Part shown: one piece after another, positions 55,304-64,000 of the stretch
How the letters are laid out: the number at the start of each line of letters is the position of its first letter
Position numbering within the stretch: position 1 is the stretch's first letter
Origin: Jannaschia rubra
GTDB taxonomy: Bacteria; Pseudomonadota; Alphaproteobacteria; Rhodobacterales; Rhodobacteraceae
Assembly: GCF_001403735.1 (NCBI RefSeq)
Contig: NZ_CXPG01000014.1
Coordinates: 72,001 to 136,000, forward strand
Reading direction: 5' to 3'
Length of the DNA: 64,000 nucleotides
The notes under the pieces: generated by a model
Database searches by the model: none
What the model was told of the DNA's origin: nothing
The model's input: only the letters and a program-made list of their open reading frames with translations
Translations under genes and position numbers: made by a program

Positions 55304-57982
55304 ATGGCGTATCAGGTGCGACAACGCGACCCCCTGCTGGACAGCAACCTCCAGATCAGCCTCGCCCGCCGGGGACGCGAGGGGCTGGGCGTGCTGATGG
55401 TGGTGCTGGGCGCGGTCGTGGCTGTGATGCTGCTCAGCTATCATCCCGACGATCCGAACTGGCTGGCCGCGACGGACGCTCCGCCGCACAACTGGCTGGG
55501 CGTCTTCGGCGCCTCGCTGGCCGCGCCGCTCTACCTGATCCTTGGCAAGGGCGCCTTGGGCATTGCGGCCGCGCTGGCGGTCTGGGGGTTGCGCTTCGCG
55601 CTGCATGCCGGATCGGAGCGGGCCCTGCCGCGCGTGCTGTTCGTGCCGGGATGGGTTCTGATCCTGTCGCTCTACTGCGCCTCGATGGTGCCGGGGCCGG
55701 AGTGGACGCACGACTTCGGCCTGGGCGGCCTGTTCGGCGACACCGCCATGGGCGCGCTGCTGTCGATCCTGCCGATCCACGCGGCCGTGGGGCTCAAGCT
55801 CCTGTCGCTGCTGATCGCGGGCGGGGCTGTCGCGTCGGGCGCCTGGGTGCTGGGCTTCACGCGTGAGGATCTGGCGCGGGGGATGGTCCTGTTCCTGCAC
55901 GGGCTGGGCAATGCGATGCACATCGGGCGGCTGGCCACCGGCACCGCCGCGCGCGGTGCCGCGGTCGGCACCCGGCGCAGCGCGGAGGCCTTGCGTCAGG
56001 CCCGTGCCGCGCGAGCGGCCCGCGCGGCCCCCGAGGACGGCGACCTGCCCGACGAGGAGGACGCCGCCCCCCGGCGCAGCCTGATGTCCTGGCTGCCCCA
56101 GCGTAGCATGACCGATCCGCTCGACGAGGACGACGAAGCCTATGACCGCGACGATGCCCCGGACGAGGATCGCGTTCGCGCCCGGATCGCCAGCGCCGTC
56201 CGCTCCCGCGTGCGCCGCGCGACGATCACCGCGGCGCTGACCCCTGCGCCGGCCATGCCCCGAAGTGACGCCGCACGTGTCGAACCTGTCCTGACAGGCG
56301 CCACCGCGCGACCGGAGCCCGCCGAAGCCGAGGACGAGATGCTCATCGAACCGGCGGCCCCCGCGCCGCGGACCGTGGTGCAGCCCGCGGCGCGGCCTGC
56401 AGCCCCGTCGCGCCAGGCGCGGGCCGAGGCGCAGCCGACCCTGAACTTCACCGAAACCGCGTCGTCCTACGAAATGCCGCCTCTGTCGCTGCTCACCGAT
56501 CCCTCCACCGTGGAACGCCATCACCTCTCCGACACGGCGCTGGAACAGAACGCCCGGATGCTCGAATCCGTGCTCGACGACTATGGCGTGAAGGGCGAGA
56601 TCACGTCGGTCCGCCCAGGCCCCGTCGTGACCATGTACGAGTTGGAGCCCGCCGCCGGCCTGAAGGCGTCGCGGGTGATCGGCCTGGCCGATGACATCGC
56701 GCGGTCCATGTCGGCCCTGTCGGCCCGTGTGTCGACCGTGCCCGGCCGCACCGTCATCGGCATCGAACTGCCAAACGAGCGGCGCGAGAAGGTCGTCCTG
56801 CGCGAGATCCTGTCGGCCCGCGAATTCGGCGACAGCAGCCAGTCTCTGCCGCTGGCCCTGGGCAAGGACATCGGCGGCGCGCCCGTGGTGGCGAACCTGG
56901 CCAAGATGCCCCACCTGCTGATCGCGGGGACGACCGGGTCGGGCAAGTCCGTGGCGATCAACACGATGATCCTGTCGCTGCTCTACCGCCTGTCGCCGGA
57001 AGACTGCCGGATGATCATGATCGATCCGAAGATGCTGGAACTGTCGGTCTACGACGGAATCCCGCACCTCCTGTCCCCCGTCGTCACCGACCCCAAGAAG
57101 GCGGTCGTGGCGCTGAAATGGGTCGTGGGCGAGATGGAGGAACGCTATCGCAAGATGTCGCGCATGGGCGTCCGCAACATCGAAGGCTACAATGGCCGGG
57201 TGAAGGATGCGCTGTCGAAGGGCGAATTGTTCAGCCGCACCGTCCAGACCGGCTTCGACGACGACACCGGGGAACCCGTCTTCGAGACGGAGGAGACGGT
57301 ACCCGTCAAGCTGCCCTACATCGTCGTCGTCGTGGACGAGATGGCCGACCTGATGATGGTCGCGGGCAAGGAGATCGAAGCCTGCATCCAGCGCCTCGCG
57401 CAGATGGCGCGGGCGAGCGGAATCCACCTCGTCATGGCGACGCAGCGGCCCTCGGTCGACGTCATCACCGGCACGATCAAGGCGAACTTCCCGACCCGCA
57501 TCTCCTTCCACGTCACCTCCAAGATCGACAGCCGCACCATCCTGGGCGAGATGGGCGCCGAACAGCTTCTGGGCATGGGCGACATGCTCTACATGGCCGG
57601 GGGGTCCAAAATCACGCGCATCCACGGGCCCTTCTGTTCGGACGAGGAGGTCGAGGAGATCGTCAACCACCTCAAGTCCTTCGGGCCGCCCGACTATGCC
57701 GCCTCGGTCCTCGACGGGCCGGACGACGATTCGGCCTCCGACATCGACGCGGTGCTGGGCCTTACCGGCGGCAATACCGGGGGTGAGGATGCGCTCTACG
57801 ATCAGGCCGTGGCCATCGTCGCGCGGGATCGCAAGTGCTCCACCTCCTACATCCAGCGCAAGCTGGGCATCGGCTACAACAAGGCCGCGCGCCTGGTGGA
57901 GCAGATGGAGGAGAACGGCGCCGTCACCGCCGCCAACCACGTCGGCAAGCGCGACATCCTGCTGCCCGATCCGAACGGCTGA
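55304..57982 (+). CDS. ftsK: DNA translocase FtsK
   Basis: 892 residues: four N-terminal membrane segments (about 28-180), an Arg/Ala- and Asp/Glu-rich linker (about 200-385), then the motor with [19 protein letters not shown], Walker [14 protein letters not shown] (near 541-553), Walker [13 protein letters not shown] and the gamma winged helix ([26 protein letters not shown]) that reads KOPS. It pumps and decatenates chromosome ends at the septum. AAGAGG precedes ATG 55304. The long open frame upstream is not coding. Confidence 0.97.
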   Translation: MAYQVRQRDPLLDSNLQISLARRGREGLGVLMVVLGAVVAVMLLSYHPDDPNWLAATDAPPHNWLGVFGASLAAPLYLILGKGALGIAAALAVWGLRFALHAGSERALPRVLFVPGWVLILSLYCASMVPGPEWTHDFGLGGLFGDTAMGALLSILPIHAAVGLKLLSLLIAGGAVASGAWVLGFTREDLARGMVLFLHGLGNAMHIGRLATGTAARGAAVGTRRSAEALRQARAARAARAAPEDGDLPDEEDAAPRRSLMSWLPQRSMTDPLDEDDEAYDRDDAPDEDRVRARIASAVRSRVRRATITAALTPAPAMPRSDAARVEPVLTGATARPEPAEAEDEMLIEPAAPAPRTVVQPAARPAAPSRQARAEAQPTLNFTETASSYEMPPLSLLTDPSTVERHHLSDTALEQNARMLESVLDDYGVKGEITSVRPGPVVTMYELEPAAGLKASRVIGLADDIARSMSALSARVSTVPGRTVIGIELPNERREKVVLREILSAREFGDSSQSLPLALGKDIGGAPVVANLAKMPHLLIAGTTGSGKSVAINTMILSLLYRLSPEDCRMIMIDPKMLELSVYDGIPHLLSPVVTDPKKAVVALKWVVGEMEERYRKMSRMGVRNIEGYNGRVKDALSKGELFSRTVQTGFDDDTGEPVFETEETVPVKLPYIVVVVDEMADLMMVAGKEIEACIQRLAQMARASGIHLVMATQRPSVDVITGTIKANFPTRISFHVTSKIDSRTILGEMGAEQLLGMGDMLYMAGGSKITRIHGPFCSDEEVEEIVNHLKSFGPPDYAASVLDGPDDDSASDIDAVLGLTGGNTGGEDALYDQAVAIVARDRKCSTSYIQRKLGIGYNKAARLVEQMEENGAVTAANHVGKRDILLPDPNG

Positions 57983-58136
57983 GGCGCACCGGGCGGGCGG
58001 GGGTGGTGCCCTGACGTTGTGCGGCCCCCTGCCCGCAAGGAACCGCCTGACGGGTCCGCGACATTGGATAACGCGGGGCATTTCGGCAGACGGTGCCTAT
58101 ATGTCCCCGAAGATCCACGATCGGAAAGACCGCCTG

Positions 58137-58736
58137 ATGCACAGCTTCGTCCCCGCCTTCGTCCTTGCCGTAACCATCGCCGCGCCCGCCGTCGCGCAGA
58201 TCCCGGTGAACGAGATCAGCCGATATCTCAACAGCTTCACCACCGCGCGCGCCGATTTCACGCAGGTGAACGGCGACGGCTCGATCTCGACGGGTGAGCT
58301 GTCGATCCGGCGGCCGGGCCGCGCGCGTTTCGACTATGCCGCGCCCAACGACGGCCTCGTGATCGCCGGCGGCGGGCAGGTCGCCGTCTTCGACCCGGTC
58401 AGCAACACCCCGCCCGAGCAGTACCCGCTGTCGCAGACGCCCCTGTCGCTCATCCTGGCCGAGAACGTGAACCTGGGCCGGTCGGGCATGTTGGTGCGCC
58501 ACGGCGGCGACAACACGCAGACCTCGGTGACGCTGCAGGATCCGCAGCATCCGGAATACGGCAATATCCAGCTGGTCTTCACGCCCAACCCCACGACGCT
58601 GCGCCAGTGGGTCATCACCGACGATGCGGGGGCGCAGACCACGGTGATCCTGGGCGACATGCAGACGGGGGCGAACCTGGGCGGCGGCCTGTTCAACATC
58701 CCGCAGGAGATGCAGCGCCGCGGCATGTCGAACTGA
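58137..58736 (+). CDS. lolA: outer-membrane lipoprotein carrier protein LolA
   Basis: 199 residues: signal peptide (1-20, ending AVA), then FTTARADFTQVNGDGSISTGELSIRRPGRARFDY, the LolA N-terminal core, and LVFTPNPTTLRQWVITDDAG. It carries lipoproteins across the periplasm. ATG 58137 starts a good signal peptide. An in-frame ATG at 58101 would add twelve charged residues. The ftsK-lolA order matches the common proteobacterial arrangement. A 154-base gap after ftsK may hold its own promoter. Confidence 0.94.
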   Translation: MHSFVPAFVLAVTIAAPAVAQIPVNEISRYLNSFTTARADFTQVNGDGSISTGELSIRRPGRARFDYAAPNDGLVIAGGGQVAVFDPVSNTPPEQYPLSQTPLSLILAENVNLGRSGMLVRHGGDNTQTSVTLQDPQHPEYGNIQLVFTPNPTTLRQWVITDDAGAQTTVILGDMQTGANLGGGLFNIPQEMQRRGMSN

Positions 58737-58742
58737 CCGGCG

Positions 58743-61458
<2,716 letters not shown>

Positions 61459-61468
61459 CGCCGCACCC

Positions 61469-62218
61469 TCAGGCCAGGCCGATGCGGGCGCGCAGCCCCT
61501 CGTCGCGCAGCGAAAGCTCGGTGCCGCGCAGGTCGTCCGCCTCCGGCCCGCACATCCAGACCAGCGTGCGGGCCACCCATTCGGGCGGGATGTGGTCCGA
61601 CCAGTCGAGTTCCGCGACCGGGCCCACGCCGCTCTGCTTGATTTCGCGCTGCATCTGCGTGGCCACCGTGCCCGGCGACAGGCCCATGACGCGCAGGAAC
61701 TCGCCGTTTTCGGCGTGCAGCGCCTCGGTCAGCATCTTCGCGCCGGCCTTGGATGCGCAATAGGCCGACCAGCCCGGCAGCGCGCGCGAGGCGGCGCCGG
61801 AGCTAATGGTGATGACGGTTCCCGACCCTTGCGACAGCATCTGCGGCAGGGCCGCGCGGATGCCGTGGTAGACGCCCTTGAGGTTCACGTCGACGGCCGT
61901 GCTCCAGGCGTCGGGGTCGGTGTCGGAGAGTTGCGCGATGGGCTCGATCACGCCGGCGTTGTTCACCACGACGTCGAGCGATCCGAAGGTTCCGACGGTC
62001 GCATCCACCGCGCGCGCCATTTCGGACCAGCGGGCGACATCGCAGGGGATGGCCAGCGCGCGGTCGCCGATGTCTCCGGCCAGGTCGGCGATGGCATCGG
62101 TGCTGCGCGCCAGAAGCGCGACGCGTGCGCCTTCGGCCGCGAAGGCCCGCGCGGCGCTTTCGCCGATCCCGCGCGAGGCGCCTGTGATCAGTACGGTCTT
62201 TCCATCAAGATGAGACAT
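61469..62218 (-). CDS. short-chain dehydrogenase/reductase
   Basis: 249 residues, classical SDR: TGASRGIG cofactor motif (about 12-19), NNAGV, catalytic Ser in ISSGAA and YCASK (Tyr/Lys), then SPGTVATQM. Cofactor and substrate are unknown, but the neighbours (enoyl-CoA hydratase, dienoyl-CoA reductase) suggest fatty-acyl or related metabolism. ATG 62218 has a strong GGGGGAAG ribosome-binding site. It is divergent from the DUF2125 gene (72 bases). Confidence 0.92.
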   Translation of the reverse strand: MSHLDGKTVLITGASRGIGESAARAFAAEGARVALLARSTDAIADLAGDIGDRALAIPCDVARWSEMARAVDATVGTFGSLDVVVNNAGVIEPIAQLSDTDPDAWSTAVDVNLKGVYHGIRAALPQMLSQGSGTVITISSGAASRALPGWSAYCASKAGAKMLTEALHAENGEFLRVMGLSPGTVATQMQREIKQSGVGPVAELDWSDHIPPEWVARTLVWMCGPEADDLRGTELSLRDEGLRARIGLA

Positions 62219-62290
62219 GGTCTTCCCCCCGTTGACCCCGGGGTCGGGGTCCGATTTGGTGTCGGCAACCATGTTAGAGGAACCGATCAC

Positions 62291-63775
62291 ATGCTGAAAC
62301 CAGCCATTGCGGGTGCCTGCGCCCTGCTGCTGACCACTGCGCCCGCGGCCTGGGCGGAAATCGACGCACCGACGATCTGGTCCGACTGGCAGGAGGTGTC
62401 CTCCAGCTTCGGCGCGAGCCTGTCCGCCGCCTCCGAGGATTACTCGAACGGGACGCTGACCCTGACCGACGTCTCCGTCGAGACGACGATGGGCGACGTC
62501 ACGAGCACCACATCCTACGGCACGATCGCGATGGTCGAACGCGACGACGGCACGGTCAGCATCGAATTGCCCGAGGTCATCGAATCCACCGGCACGACCG
62601 TCGACGAAGGGGTCGACGTCGAACAGAAGATGACGATCACCAGCGACAACCTCTCGACCATCGTGCGCGAGGAGGACGGCGTTCGCACCTACGACATATC
62701 GGCCGACGCCTATACCATGACCATGACGCAGGAAGGCGTGGAGGACGCCCCTCCGACCGAGGTGACGATGCGCCTGGCCGACCTCGTGTCCGAATACAAT
62801 TCCGGATTGGGCGATGACGGCCGGGGTTTCGACCAGACGGCCACCGCCACCGAATTCGAAATGGCCATCGCGGTCGAGGCCCAGGGGGAAGACCAGGAGC
62901 CGGTGACGATCACCTATGTGATGAAGGACATCACCTCGGAAGCGGAGGGCAGCTATGGCGAGATGCCCGAAGGTCCGGTCGAGACGCTGTCTGACATCAA
63001 TGCCACCTATTCCGGCGTCATCCGCCACGACGGCAGCGTGCTGACCGTCGCGGGGGCGAACCCGCAGGGCGACTTCTCGGTCGACGGCACCTCCGAGAAC
63101 GGGCTGATCGAATTCTCGCTGGGCGAGGACAGCATCGCCTACACCCTCAGCTCGACGGGCGGCAACGTGGTCGCGGCCGTGCCGACCTTCCCCGTGCCGA
63201 TCAATTTCTCGATGGAGGAGCTGACGACCGCTTTCACCATTCCCTTCGGCGAGATCGGCAGCGAAAAGCCCTTCGGAATGAAGCTCGCCTACCGCGACAT
63301 CGAGATCGACGACGCGCTCTGGGCATTGTTCGACCCGACCGGGCAACTGCCGCGCGATCCGGCGACGCTGGTCGTCGACCTGACGGGTTCGGCCAATCTG
63401 ACAGCCGACATCTTCGGCGACCCGGAGGCCGTGGCCGCGATGGAGGGGCCGCCGATGGAGGTGACGGAACTCGTGATCGACGAACTCCTGCTGAAGCTCG
63501 CGGGGGCCACGCTGACGGGATCGGGCGACCTCGACTTCCCCAACCCCTCGGCTGAGGTGCCGGAGCCTGTGGGCACGGTCGACCTGGCGCTCGATGGAGG
63601 ATTCGCACTGGTCGACAAGCTCGTGGCCCTCGGGTTCATTCCGACCGAACAGGCGGCCTTCGTCAAGGGGATGGCGGGCGCCGTGGCGACGAAGACGGGC
63701 GACGACCGGCTGGAATCGACCATTGAGTTCACGCCCGGCGGCGGCATCACCGCGAACGGCACGCCCCTGCGCTAG
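62291..63775 (+). CDS. DUF2125 exported protein
   Basis: 494 residues: signal peptide (1-22, ending AWA) then a long beta-rich, Thr/Glu/Asp-rich protein, strongly acidic throughout. The DUF2125 family is alphaproteobacterial, secreted or periplasmic, and of unknown function. The repeated strand pattern recalls lipid-transfer or AsmA-like proteins, but this is only a likeness. GAGGAA precedes ATG 62291. A hairpin lies 38 bases after the stop. Confidence 0.88.
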   Translation: MLKPAIAGACALLLTTAPAAWAEIDAPTIWSDWQEVSSSFGASLSAASEDYSNGTLTLTDVSVETTMGDVTSTTSYGTIAMVERDDGTVSIELPEVIESTGTTVDEGVDVEQKMTITSDNLSTIVREEDGVRTYDISADAYTMTMTQEGVEDAPPTEVTMRLADLVSEYNSGLGDDGRGFDQTATATEFEMAIAVEAQGEDQEPVTITYVMKDITSEAEGSYGEMPEGPVETLSDINATYSGVIRHDGSVLTVAGANPQGDFSVDGTSENGLIEFSLGEDSIAYTLSSTGGNVVAAVPTFPVPINFSMEELTTAFTIPFGEIGSEKPFGMKLAYRDIEIDDALWALFDPTGQLPRDPATLVVDLTGSANLTADIFGDPEAVAAMEGPPMEVTELVIDELLLKLAGATLTGSGDLDFPNPSAEVPEPVGTVDLALDGGFALVDKLVALGFIPTEQAAFVKGMAGAVATKTGDDRLESTIEFTPGGGITANGTPLR

Positions 63776-63812
63776 CGGCAGAACGAAGGCGCCCCCGACG
63801 CGGGCGCGCCCG

Positions 63813-63834
63813 GCCCGGCCTTGTGGGGCCGGGC
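63813..63834 (+). terminator. hairpin after the DUF2125 gene
   Basis: GCCCGGCC (63813-63820) pairs perfectly with GGCCGGGC (63827-63834) across TTGTGG. No T-tract follows, so it is a terminator-like or mRNA-end hairpin with limited support. Confidence 0.4.
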
Positions 63835-63879
63835 TCCGAGGGCTACCTGCGGGAGCGACGCCCCGAGGACGAGCACCCC

Positions 63880-64000
63880 ATGACCGATCTTTCGCATCTG
63901 ACCGAGACGCTTCTGCACGTCGCTCGCAAGGCTGGGGCCGACGCGGCGGATGCCATCGCAATCGACGGCGCCTCGGTCTCGGTCGACGTACTGAAAGGGC
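63880..64000 (+). CDS. pmbA: N-terminal fragment of a TldD/PmbA-family metallopeptidase
   Basis: The first 40 residues are in the window, the rest beyond the right edge. MTDLSHLTETLLHVARKAGADAADAIAIDG followed by a SVSVDVLKG strand is the usual PmbA/TldE N-terminus (helix followed by the first strand). TldD/TldE form a heterodimer that processes peptides such as microcins and the CcdA antitoxin. TldE/PmbA rather than TldD is suggested by the short N-terminus, not proved. GAGGACGAG precedes the ATG. Confidence 0.8.
   Translation, partial: MTDLSHLTETLLHVARKAGADAADAIAIDGASVSVDVLKG

Overview
The window is a GC-rich (clearly above 60% by eye) stretch of bacterial chromosome. Its gene set points to a marine-type Rhodobacteraceae (Alphaproteobacteria, Rhodobacter/Roseobacter side): DUF2794, DUF3576 and DUF2125 family proteins, a PetP/PetR regulator pair, a CenR-like response regulator with a CtrA-type box beside it, a Rhodobacter-type porin, the leuS-lptE-holA order and a bacterial voltage-gated sodium channel. 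Coding density is very high, many neighbouring genes overlap by 4 bases (ATGA, GTGA or CTGA), and no gene-free stretch reaches 300 bases. I saw no tRNA, rRNA, insertion sequence, prophage or CRISPR array.

Layout, left to right. 1-3.5 kb: end of a DUF4139 protein, a CYP152 fatty-acid peroxygenase, and an inorganic-carbon module (PII-like protein, SbtA bicarbonate transporter with an abnormal 5' end, beta-carbonic anhydrase) with a strong operator-like palindrome. 3.6-8 kb: a histidine-less Hpt-like protein, a leucyl aminopeptidase/NlpC-P60 pair, DUF2794, ilvE. 8-13.2 kb: petP-petR-histone deacetylase-xseB-ispA-dxs, a tightly packed isoprenoid operon. 13.2-19.4 kb: a membrane methyltransferase/phosphatase pair, then a YjbE/F/H-type exopolysaccharide locus facing an epimerase and a sugar transferase. 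19.4-32.9 kb: sodium channel, RNA methyltransferase, two ABC exporter half-transporters, LysE, CCA-adding enzyme, two Nudix enzymes, Hsp33, a response-regulator phosphatase facing an Hpt gene, threonine deaminase. 33-40 kb: argG, an AbrB-type membrane protein with an apparent CTG start, periplasmic MsrA, an HNH protein, a flavoprotein, OtnI/OtnC and a GST. 39.4-48.5 kb: holA-lptE-leuS-DUF3576, porin, YggS, a YkuD protein, ribA and the CenR-like regulator. 48.5-64 kb: a probable small RNA, xthA, thioredoxin-like YbbN, LON-domain and Trm112 proteins, a UbiH-type hydroxylase, amidase, aminotransferase, ftsK, lolA, a small fatty-acid degradation cluster (SDR, enoyl-CoA hydratase, FadH), DUF2125 and the start of a TldD/PmbA protein.

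Most of the window is housekeeping. The parts most worth a second look are the candidate anti-Shine-Dalgarno small RNA behind a CtrA-type promoter (48.5 kb), the hairpin that would hide the yjbH ribosome-binding site (17.8 kb), the separately controlled YjbE-like gene, the sbtA 5' end with its palindrome (2.8 kb) and the CTG-started abrB gene (34.2 kb). I found no defence island or clearly undescribed multi-gene system.
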